From the NCBI GenBank assembly GCA_039029135.1, contig JBCCGT010000011.1, forward strand, positions 62,001 through 126,000: DNA of 64,000 nucleotides, given 5' to 3'. This stretch comes from JALZVT01 sp039029135 (lineage in GTDB: Bacteria > Pseudomonadota > Gammaproteobacteria > Pseudomonadales > Azotimanducaceae). The number at the start of each line of letters is the position of its first letter. Position 1 is the stretch's first letter. Of the stretch, positions 39,825-47,477 are shown one piece after another. A program made the translations under genes and the position numbers. The notes beneath the pieces were generated by a model. It saw nothing but the letters and a program-made list of their open reading frames with translations. It did not search any database and had not been told where the DNA came from.

Positions 39825-42683
39825 TCAACGCGGCGCAAACTTGATGTTGTCGATGAACGGACCCTCGCCGTCGTTGGCGTCGTCGCGAATCCGCTCGCGC
39901 AGCTGAATCTGGTCCAGCCCGCCGGTGCCGGTGACTACGATCCGCCAGCGTTTCCAGCCAGAGTCGTTGGTCGGGTTGTAGCAGGTGTTGCGGGTGCGCC
40001 GGCCGTTCCACTTCACGCACACGGCCTGGCCGTCACCCTGGGGCGGGGTGGCGCCGTTCGCGCGCATGTCGAAGGTCAGGACATATTTTTGTCCGGCGAC
40101 GGTCTGCACGTCCTGCCAGATGCGATCCGGCACCGCGTCACCGCCCTCGTAGTCGAGGTCGATGAAGTTGCCGCCGTCCTTGCTCGTGACGCCTTGGTGA
40201 CCGCTGGCCCAGATCTCTAGCGGATTCGTGCTGTGCCAGCCGTCCAGCATGCCGATCGCCATCTCGCCGTCAGCCAGGCCGGCTTCGAGGGCGCCGTTCA
40301 CTAGCTGGGCCTCCGCCGGCATGGGCGCGGCGTTTTCCTGCCAGGGCGTGAAGCTCGTGCCGTTCAGATCGAACGCGCCGATCGGATTCTTGGTCGATTT
40401 CCACTGCTCGGGGGTTAGCGTCAGGTCACCGCTGTAGTAGCCGAGCGTGATGCCCTCCAGGCTGTCGAATATGCCTTCGAGCATCTCCACCGTGTCCGCG
40501 CCAAAGTCGACGCGGGCGATCAGCACGTCGCCGGAGGCCGGCGTGAACTGACGCAGCTTCTTGCGATCGTCGTAGTACCAGCGGCCCTTGTCTTCCACCA
40601 CGGCCACGAAGTGCGCCAGGTTGCGGCCGAACGGCTTGCCCGAGCGAAAGCGCGAGAACACGCTCTCTTCGGAGTACATGATGAACCCCATGTCCGTCGT
40701 GCGTTTGCGCGCGGCGATACCCCACGCGCGCGGCTCGTCCTCAAGCTCGATGGTCATGCCGGGCATCGGCTCAGGCGCTTCCTCCTCGGGCGCGCCGTAG
40801 AGCGCCGGCCCGATGTTGAAGCCGTCGCCGGCCACCATGTTCGTATGCGTCGTGGCGTGGCCCTGGGCGACGAAGCGCACGAGGTTGGCGACGGTGTAGC
40901 TGGGGTCGAACCCCGAGTCGTCGTTGCGCCGCTTCATCTGCTCGATCGCGTGCTCCGCCGTTCCCGGACCGCCGAGCGAGGCGTCCCATGTCGCGATGTC
41001 GCGGCTGGGGTCGTAGTAGCCCGGATCGCGACGCACCGAGTTCTTGTCGCCGTTGCGAATGAAGGTTTCGTGAACCTTAAACTTGCCTTCGCCGTTGTCG
41101 GCCAGATTCTTGTAGACGTTGTAGTCCGAGCTGAGGAAAACGTTGTCTTCGATGCTCTGGCGCTCGGAGGGCGATCCGATGCCGTAGCCGAAGTCGACGG
41201 GGTTGTCGCTGACAACGACGTTGGCGTAGAACGACAGGCCCGTGCCGGTCGGCGTGACCCCGTTTTCATCGACTGCGATGGCCTGGGAGTCCTCGGAGAT
41301 GCGCGCGTAGGAATGGCGGACGTCCATGCGAACGCCGGTTGACTCGTTGAAGGTCACCAGCGTCGGGTGCCAGTCGCTGCCGTTGCGATCACCGATGGTC
41401 CCGGAGTGCTCAACGCGCACGAGTATCGGCTCGGCGCCGAAGCGGCTGACATAGTTCTGCGGTCCGTTGGTCAGTATCGCGTCGCCGTTGTCGGTCTGGT
41501 CGGCGTAGTCGGATTCGAACCAGTAGTTGCGAATCAGCGCGTCACCCCGCAGCTCCGCCGTCGACAGCCCGTGCGGGTTGTCGGCTTGCGCGTAGAAGTA
41601 GGCGGTGTCGACTTCGTCGCTGATCAGGTTTAGCGCGTTGCCGCCGCGCTTGATGGCGACAAACTGGTTGTTGCTCGAGCGCGCGTTGCCGCCGTTGTTG
41701 CCGTTGCGCAGTTGACCAAAGCCGCTGGGCTTGCTGTCCAGCACGTGATTGTCCAGCACATAGCCTGATACGTAGCGCAGGGCTACGCCGGTGTCGGAGA
41801 CCAGATTGGTGACGAAGTTTGGTTCGCTCTTGGCAATCGGCGTAGCGGTTTCGCCGGCGTAGCCGTCCAGCCAGAAGGCGGGCAGGGCGTAGCCGACGTC
41901 GCCCGTCTGCTGGTCCCGAAACGTCAGCGCGTCGAGCTGCACCGTGGTGTTGTCGCCCGCGCTCAGCCCGAACACGCTGATCTCACCACAGCGCAGAAAT
42001 TCGAAGTGGTCGGCGACGAGAGATGAGTAGACCGCATCGTCGGCGAGATACATCCGCCAGCCTCGGCCGCTCGTCGGGTCTAGGGCGTCTTCGATGCGGC
42101 CGTAGCTGCCGCCGAACACAGAATCACGAAAACCGACCGACGCGACGTGCCAGCCCCCCGCGGCGGTGTCGGTCAGGCCGATGACCGCGCGATTGTTTGC
42201 CGCGCCGGCGAACAGGATGCGCTGTCCCGCATTGTTCTGGCGCCATTCGAACTGCGCGTCGGCGGCCGGATCAAAGCGGATGGCGGCGCCTGCGCCTAGT
42301 TGCACGACGTTGCGCCAGCCCTTTTGATCGATGTGCCCGGCTACTACGAGGCGGGCGCCGGGGGCGAGCGTCACTCCGCCGCTGCCGTCGATGACCAGCG
42401 CTACTTCTTCATCGCCGCTGCCGATCGTGTGATCCGCCGCGACCGTGACGGTGTGATTGCCGAGCCCCGTTACCCGATCTCCCGCGCCGGGTATCCCCGC
42501 GGGTTGCCAGGTTGCGCTGTCACCCCAGTTGCCGGAGGCGATCGCCGCGTAGTCCTCCGCGTGCGTCCCGTTCGCGAGCGCAACGCCCAGCGCGATGATC
42601 GCGGCGATGGTACGTGACGAGCGGACGCGTGCGCGCTTGTAGGGACGAGCTTCCGTGTGGGCACAGAGGCTGGAGATGGCCAT
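39825..42683 (-). CDS. Large secreted beta-helix protein with C-terminal carbohydrate-binding-like domain
   Basis: A 952-residue exported protein. The signal peptide is RTIAAIIALGVALANGTHA. Residues 42-85 (YAAIASGNWGDSATWQPAGIPGAGDRVTGLGNHTVTVAADHTI) look like a G8-type opening. A long region of Asn/Gly-rich strands (about 100-560) resembles a right-handed parallel beta-helix as in polysaccharide lyases. The part around 640-750 (MTIELEDEPRAWGIAARKRTTDMGFIMYSEE) is unassigned. The last 150 residues (NGALEAGLADGEMAIGMLDGWHSTNPLEIWASGHQG, FIDLDYEGGDAVPDRIWQDVQTVAGQKYVLTFDMRANG) are like a DUF642/jelly-roll carbohydrate-binding module. Probably acts on an extracellular polysaccharide; no catalytic residues identified. 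Confidence 0.7.
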   Translation of the reverse strand: MAISSLCAHTEARPYKRARVRSSRTIAAIIALGVALANGTHAEDYAAIASGNWGDSATWQPAGIPGAGDRVTGLGNHTVTVAADHTIGSGDEEVALVIDGSGGVTLAPGARLVVAGHIDQKGWRNVVQLGAGAAIRFDPAADAQFEWRQNNAGQRILFAGAANNRAVIGLTDTAAGGWHVASVGFRDSVFGGSYGRIEDALDPTSGRGWRMYLADDAVYSSLVADHFEFLRCGEISVFGLSAGDNTTVQLDALTFRDQQTGDVGYALPAFWLDGYAGETATPIAKSEPNFVTNLVSDTGVALRYVSGYVLDNHVLDSKPSGFGQLRNGNNGGNARSSNNQFVAIKRGGNALNLISDEVDTAYFYAQADNPHGLSTAELRGDALIRNYWFESDYADQTDNGDAILTNGPQNYVSRFGAEPILVRVEHSGTIGDRNGSDWHPTLVTFNESTGVRMDVRHSYARISEDSQAIAVDENGVTPTGTGLSFYANVVVSDNPVDFGYGIGSPSERQSIEDNVFLSSDYNVYKNLADNGEGKFKVHETFIRNGDKNSVRRDPGYYDPSRDIATWDASLGGPGTAEHAIEQMKRRNDDSGFDPSYTVANLVRFVAQGHATTHTNMVAGDGFNIGPALYGAPEEEAPEPMPGMTIELEDEPRAWGIAARKRTTDMGFIMYSEESVFSRFRSGKPFGRNLAHFVAVVEDKGRWYYDDRKKLRQFTPASGDVLIARVDFGADTVEMLEGIFDSLEGITLGYYSGDLTLTPEQWKSTKNPIGAFDLNGTSFTPWQENAAPMPAEAQLVNGALEAGLADGEMAIGMLDGWHSTNPLEIWASGHQGVTSKDGGNFIDLDYEGGDAVPDRIWQDVQTVAGQKYVLTFDMRANGATPPQGDGQAVCVKWNGRRTRNTCYNPTNDSGWKRWRIVVTGTGGLDQIQLRERIRDDANDGEGPFIDNIKFAPR

Positions 42684-42758
42684 GGCAGATCCAGTCGATG
42701 TTGATCCGACAGAGCCTAACGGTCGTGTGCCTGGCGCGTGTGGCCGCGCTGTCCGTTG

Positions 42759-42821
42759 CTTGTAAGGCGGTTGCGGCCTGATGGCTGCGCTGTAGGGCCG
42801 ATGTAAACAGGCGCTTACAAG
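42759..42821. promoter_or_regulatory. Inverted CTTGTAAG / CTTACAAG upstream of the beta-helix gene
   Basis: CTTGTAAG at 42759-42766 and its exact reverse complement CTTACAAG at 42814-42821 are 47 bases apart, about 75-140 bases upstream of the secreted beta-helix gene. A related CTTGTAAACG is upstream of the secreted repeat protein at 50253. It may be a shared operator. Confidence 0.35.
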
Positions 42822-42883
42822 GCCGCTTCCTTCGTCATCGCAACGTTACGTTTGCACCTTGTGCTGGCGAGCCGCTGTGGTTC

Positions 42884-43972
42884 TCAGGTCAGGAAAGCGT
42901 CCGCGCCCAGATCCAGCGCGTGGCGTGCGTGCCGCTGGGCCATTGCCGTAAACATGGCGTCGCCGCGTTCGGTCTGCACCACGATCATCGAGGCGATCAC
43001 AGTGATGCCAAAGCCGGCAAACGTGCCCTCGCGGTACCGCTGCCAGCAGTCGGCCCACTCGAAGTTGCTGACGCCAGCGGAGCACAGCGCGTCGTAGTAG
43101 CGCCGGACGATGCCTTCCTCCACGGGTCGGCGTACCTCTGGCAGCATGCCCGCACCGATGAAGTAGGCGACGTCGTTCAGGGGTTTACCGACGCGAATGC
43201 TCTGCCAGTCGAGAACGGTCAGCCGTGGGGTGCCGGTGCGCTCATCGATCATCATGTTGTCGAGTCGATAGTCGACGTGTTCCAGACTGAATGGCGTGGA
43301 CAGCGGCCGAAAGAGTGGTGGTTCAGCTGCCTCGGCGACCGCTTCGATGATGCGTCGTTCATCGGCGGCCAGGCTGGGTCCATAGCGATCGATGAAGCCG
43401 GGCAGTAGCTGGCGATACATGTCGCCGACCTGCGGTGCTTCCGGCGACGGTTCGGCGTGCAGGTAGTCATAGCCCTTCAGGCTCTCGTCGCACCAGCTCG
43501 GGGCGTGTAATCCGACCAGCTCGAGCGCTGCGGCCTCCGCGATCTCCGGTCGGCAGCCTTCAAGCTGGTTGCCGGGCTGCGCGGGTGCGAGATCCTCCAG
43601 CAGCAGGATGAACGCGGGTCCTTCACCGTCGATGTCGGCGTGATAGCAGTGCGGCAAGCGGATGCTCAGACGCGGCGCGATCTCACGGTAGAACATCACC
43701 TCGCGGTAGTAGTTGCGTAGTGCAACGCCGGTCGCGCTGCTGGTGGGGTCGCTGGACGGCAGCTTGGCGATCAGCCGCGTCGGCGTGTCCGGCTGCGCGC
43801 CCGCGAGTTCGAGTTCGATGCGCAGGCACTGGCCGACCTGACCGGTCCCGATGTTGTGCGCGCTGAAGTCGGTCACCGTCGCGCCGGGGTCGACGGAGGC
43901 GCGCAGGCGCTCGGTCAGCCACTCGGCGCTGATGGTCGTCGCTGTCGGGATGAGGGTCTCTGCTGAACTCAT
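42884..43972 (-). CDS. Phosphotransferase, ecdysteroid-kinase/aminoglycoside-phosphotransferase-like
   Basis: A 362-residue kinase-fold protein. The catalytic loop is HVDYRLDNMM (His232, Asp234, Asn239) and the metal-binding Asp is Asp255 in VLDWQSIRVGKPLNDVAYFIG. An N-terminal ATP lobe has IGTGQVGQCLRIELEL and RLIAKLPSSDP. The pattern fits the EcKinase-like/APH family common in marine gammaproteobacteria, whose substrates are unknown alcohols, sterols or xenobiotics. It lies in the same orientation as the FAD monooxygenase gene, 30 bases from its end, so they probably form an operon. Confidence 0.85.
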   Translation of the reverse strand: MSSAETLIPTATTISAEWLTERLRASVDPGATVTDFSAHNIGTGQVGQCLRIELELAGAQPDTPTRLIAKLPSSDPTSSATGVALRNYYREVMFYREIAPRLSIRLPHCYHADIDGEGPAFILLLEDLAPAQPGNQLEGCRPEIAEAAALELVGLHAPSWCDESLKGYDYLHAEPSPEAPQVGDMYRQLLPGFIDRYGPSLAADERRIIEAVAEAAEPPLFRPLSTPFSLEHVDYRLDNMMIDERTGTPRLTVLDWQSIRVGKPLNDVAYFIGAGMLPEVRRPVEEGIVRRYYDALCSAGVSNFEWADCWQRYREGTFAGFGITVIASMIVVQTERGDAMFTAMAQRHARHALDLGADAFLT

Positions 43973-44002
43973 GCGGTTGATCTTCTGTGGGTCATCTCAG
44001 GG

Positions 44003-45601
44003 TCAGTGCTGGGCGGTTTGGCTCGATTCCGGCACCACCTGCGGCGGTTCGGCGTCAATCAGCCGGTGCATGGTGGCGCGGTCGGGGCCGGGCTGCAGAC
44101 GGCTGCGTGCGTTGCGACGTCTGCCGCGTAGCATGTATCGAAAAATGGTGCGGCGGGTTTTCGGCGTCTCGAGAAAGGCGCCGGGCTTCTCCAGCAGATT
44201 GACCGTGCGCTGCAGCCCCCTGATGACGCCAATGTCCTCGCGAGCGGCCGCTGCCAGCGCGTCGCCAAAAGACAGCGCGAGATACTCCTTGATCGAACCG
44301 GGACGGGGCGGCCCGCTGCCCGCAATCTCGGCGACGGCGCGCTCCTTGCCGCGCCGATCCTCGGCGAAGCTGGCCCGCCAGATTGGACGCAGCTGTTCCC
44401 TGGTCGCCGCGGCAAAGCGCAGCGCTCGTTCGTGCGGATCCCGAGTGGCCGCGAGCGTATCCGCCAGCAGGTGTGCGTGCAGCATGCTGGTGCTGCAGCC
44501 GCGGCCATACAGCGGATTGGTGCGCAGCGCGGCGTCGCCCACAGGCAGATAGTTGAGGACCTGGGGCACGTCATCGACGACCCAGTCGCGCCACACAGCC
44601 GTGATGTCGCCGATGCCGAAGGGTTCGGTCGTTGGCTCGCTGCGACCGTCGAGCCAGGGCGCAAGCCCGGGAATCGCGCGGCAGATGCGATCGAACTCTT
44701 TAGGCTGTTTGATGGCGTCGCGCAGGGCGGTCTCCGCGAGCGGCAGGCACAGGATCAGGGCGAAGTGGCCCTGATCGGCCGGGAAACAGCCGTACTTCAA
44801 ATAGCCCAGGTCGCCTGCGCTCGGCTTATCGGGCTGGCGCGGCGGTTCATCGGCGCCGGGACGCAGACGGTAGTGCCTTGTGTAATAGACGATGTCGGCG
44901 GCTTCGCGGCGCTCCGGTATGTCGATACCGCTCGCGCGCAGCCACGGCAGCAGACGGGAGTTGCGTCCGCACGCATCGACGACGAAGTCCGCGGCGAGCG
45001 CTTCGTCGCGATTGATGTCCAGGCCCAGCACGCGAGGCACCGCGTCGCTGGGATCGACCTTGACGCCGGTGACCCGGGTGGCGCTGCGAATGCTGACGTT
45101 GGCGCAGCGTTCGACGTAGCGGCGTAGCGTCGTCTCGACCGTGGCCCGGCGCACCAGCAGCATCCACAGCGCCTCGTCGTCAGGCTCGGATTTATAGGCC
45201 GCAAGCGCTTTGGGCGGCAGCAGATCCGTGAACGACAGGCGGCGGGCGCCGGCCTGCAGCAGCTCTTCGAGCAGGTCGGGGTAGTGCTCGGCGAGCAGGT
45301 TACACAGCAGCCCCAGAAACGCGTGCGGGTGACGAAACTGTGCGGCGCCGCGGCGCGGCCAGGCGAAAAACGGGTCGCCGTCAACGGGGGGTGGTGCATC
45401 GCGCTCCAGCACGGTGATCTCGAACTGGGGGTGGCGTGAGAGGGCGAGCGCCGCGCCCAGCCCGGCGATACCGGCGCCCACCACGGTGATCCGCTCAGGC
45501 CGCGTCTCGCCGATGGTGCGCGCACGCTCAACGGTACGTGACGGCTTGTCTGTCGCACCGTGTGTCGGCCCATCTGCTTGCTTGTCTGGCGGCGCTCCCA
45601 T
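44003..45601 (-). CDS. FAD-dependent oxidoreductase/monooxygenase
   Basis: A 532-residue flavoprotein. The Rossmann motif ITVVGAGIAGLGAALALSRHPQFEITVLERD comes after a 30-residue lead. FVVDACGRNSRLLPWL is the second FAD motif (DxxGR-like), and VLNYLPVGDAALRTNPLYGRGCSTSMLHAHLLADTL is the GD-motif region where FAD ribityl binds. These three are as in aromatic hydroxylases, geranylgeranyl reductases and halogenases. The start is ATG 45601, preceded at short spacing by GAGAGG; the open frame continues upstream. It diverges from the Baeyer-Villiger gene over 200 bases and shares strand with the phosphotransferase. Substrate unknown. Confidence 0.8.
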   Translation of the reverse strand: MGAPPDKQADGPTHGATDKPSRTVERARTIGETRPERITVVGAGIAGLGAALALSRHPQFEITVLERDAPPPVDGDPFFAWPRRGAAQFRHPHAFLGLLCNLLAEHYPDLLEELLQAGARRLSFTDLLPPKALAAYKSEPDDEALWMLLVRRATVETTLRRYVERCANVSIRSATRVTGVKVDPSDAVPRVLGLDINRDEALAADFVVDACGRNSRLLPWLRASGIDIPERREAADIVYYTRHYRLRPGADEPPRQPDKPSAGDLGYLKYGCFPADQGHFALILCLPLAETALRDAIKQPKEFDRICRAIPGLAPWLDGRSEPTTEPFGIGDITAVWRDWVVDDVPQVLNYLPVGDAALRTNPLYGRGCSTSMLHAHLLADTLAATRDPHERALRFAAATREQLRPIWRASFAEDRRGKERAVAEIAGSGPPRPGSIKEYLALSFGDALAAAAREDIGVIRGLQRTVNLLEKPGAFLETPKTRRTIFRYMLRGRRRNARSRLQPGPDRATMHRLIDAEPPQVVPESSQTAQH

Positions 45602-45804
45602 GTCCTCTCTCGCGATGCGCTGCTGGCTAAGGTAACCCAGCCGGGTGCTTGCAGGCGATTGTCCCGGGATTGTCCCAACGTTCGGGAGTTGCCTAGGGCA
45701 CAAAAACGGCGCCAGTACCGCACAAATGGCCATTACCAATGCACTCGGTCAAGCGATAGACTGCGGCGTTAACTCAAACGAGCCCGACAGGGCAGGGTGC
45801 GGTG

Positions 45805-47316
45805 ATGCAGTACGTCGACGTGATCATCATCGGTGCCGGTATCTCCGGCACCAGCATGGCTTATCACCTGCAAAGCGAGTGCCCGGACAAGAGCTATCTC
45901 GTGCTCGAAGGTCGGGCCACGCCGGGCGGCACCTGGGACTTGTTCCGCTATCCAGGTATCCGCTCCGATTCCGACATGCACACCCTGGGTTTTCGCTTTC
46001 GGCCCTGGAAAGAGGCCAAGGCGATCGCCGACGGTCCGTCGATCCTGCGCTACGTCACCCAGGCGCAGAGCGACTACGGCATCAATCGCAACATCCGCTT
46101 CGGCCATCGGGTCGTCAAGGCGAGCTGGTCGACGGCCCAGGCCCGCTGGCTGCTGGCGGTCGACACGCCTGAGGGGCGCCGGGAGTTCGCCTGCAACTTC
46201 CTGAGCCTGTGCGGCGGCTACTACGAATACGATCGCGGGCACACCCCAGAGTTTGCCGGTCGCGACGACTTCAGCGGCACCGTGATCCACCCACAGCACT
46301 GGCCGGAAGACCTCGACTACGCGGGCAAGCGCGTGCTCATTATCGGCAGCGGCGCCACCGCGATGACGCTGGTGCCGGCGATGGCCGATACAGCCGAGCA
46401 CGTCACGATGCTGCAGCGTTCGCCGACCTATGTCGTGTCGCGGCCGGCGCAGGATGGCATCGCCAACGCGCTGCGCCGCTTCCTGCCGGACACCTGGGCG
46501 TACGCGCTGGCGCGGATCAAGAACATTGGGCTCGGCGGCTGGTTCTATCGCCGCATGCGCGCGAATCCCGAAAAGGCCAAAGAACGCCTGATCGATATGA
46601 CCCGCAAGCAGCTGCCCGCCGACTATGACATCGACACGCACTTCACGCCGCGCTATCACCCCTGGGATCAGCGCCTGTGTCTGCTGCCGGACGGTGATTT
46701 ATTCAAGGCGCTGCGCGAAGAGCGCGCCAGCATCGTCACCGGCGGTCTCGAGCGCTTCACGGCGACGGGCGTGCGACTCGACGACGGGCGTGAGCTGGCG
46801 GCGGACATCATCGTCACGGCGACGGGTCTGCGCCTGTCGGTGGGTAACGGGATCGACTTCAGCGTCGATGGCGAGACGCTCGAGTATCCCGACAAACTTT
46901 CATATAAGGGCATGATGCTGTCCGATGTGCCGAACATGGTGCAGACCTTCGGCTACATCAACGCCTCCTGGACGCTGCGCGCGGATCTCACCAGCGAATA
47001 TGTCTGCCGCCTGATCAACGCGCTGGACGAGAAGGGCGTTCAGCAGGTGACGCCGCGGTTACGCGCGGAAGATCGCGACATGCCACGTCGGGACTGGATC
47101 GAGGACTTCTCGGCGGGCTATATGCGTCGCGACATGCATCGATTGCCGAAGCAGGGCGATCGAGAGCCCTGGCTGAACACGCAGAACTTCCAGGCGGATC
47201 GAAAGATGATTCGGCACGCACCGCTCGAGGACGGCGTGCTGGTGTTCGATAACCCGCCCGGAATGGCCGCGGCGACCGCGGTACCCGAAGCGCTGGACTC
47301 CGCGTCGGCGGGATAG
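45805..47316 (+). CDS. Flavin-binding Baeyer-Villiger monooxygenase
   Basis: A 503-residue class B flavin monooxygenase. FAD motif VIIIGAGISGTSMAYHLQ, then GGTWDLFRYPGIRSDSDMHTLGF, the BVMO fingerprint FSGTVIHPQHWP at about residues 156-167, and NADPH motif VLIIGSGATAMTLVPAMAD. The FxGxxxHxxxWP fingerprint is complete, so ketone to ester oxygenation is likely, for example of steroids or terpenes. ATG at 45805 is preferred over the GTG at 45802. The gene is divergent from the other flavoenzyme. Redox enzymes and the kinase in this block may modify the same unknown hydrophobic substrate; that link is inference. Confidence 0.9.
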   Translation: MQYVDVIIIGAGISGTSMAYHLQSECPDKSYLVLEGRATPGGTWDLFRYPGIRSDSDMHTLGFRFRPWKEAKAIADGPSILRYVTQAQSDYGINRNIRFGHRVVKASWSTAQARWLLAVDTPEGRREFACNFLSLCGGYYEYDRGHTPEFAGRDDFSGTVIHPQHWPEDLDYAGKRVLIIGSGATAMTLVPAMADTAEHVTMLQRSPTYVVSRPAQDGIANALRRFLPDTWAYALARIKNIGLGGWFYRRMRANPEKAKERLIDMTRKQLPADYDIDTHFTPRYHPWDQRLCLLPDGDLFKALREERASIVTGGLERFTATGVRLDDGRELAADIIVTATGLRLSVGNGIDFSVDGETLEYPDKLSYKGMMLSDVPNMVQTFGYINASWTLRADLTSEYVCRLINALDEKGVQQVTPRLRAEDRDMPRRDWIEDFSAGYMRRDMHRLPKQGDREPWLNTQNFQADRKMIRHAPLEDGVLVFDNPPGMAAATAVPEALDSASAG

Positions 47317-47477
47317 CGACGCCGCTCGTTACGGTCCCGCCGGTGGGGTAACGCGCCGGAGCGCAGCCTCTAGCAACCGCGCCGCTGTTTGACGACGCGT
47401 GGAGTAAAACTAAATTACTCTTTGAGTTGTCAAAACGTCTGCTGCCGGTCGTCGGCGCAGTAGCAGGTTCGAACTGA

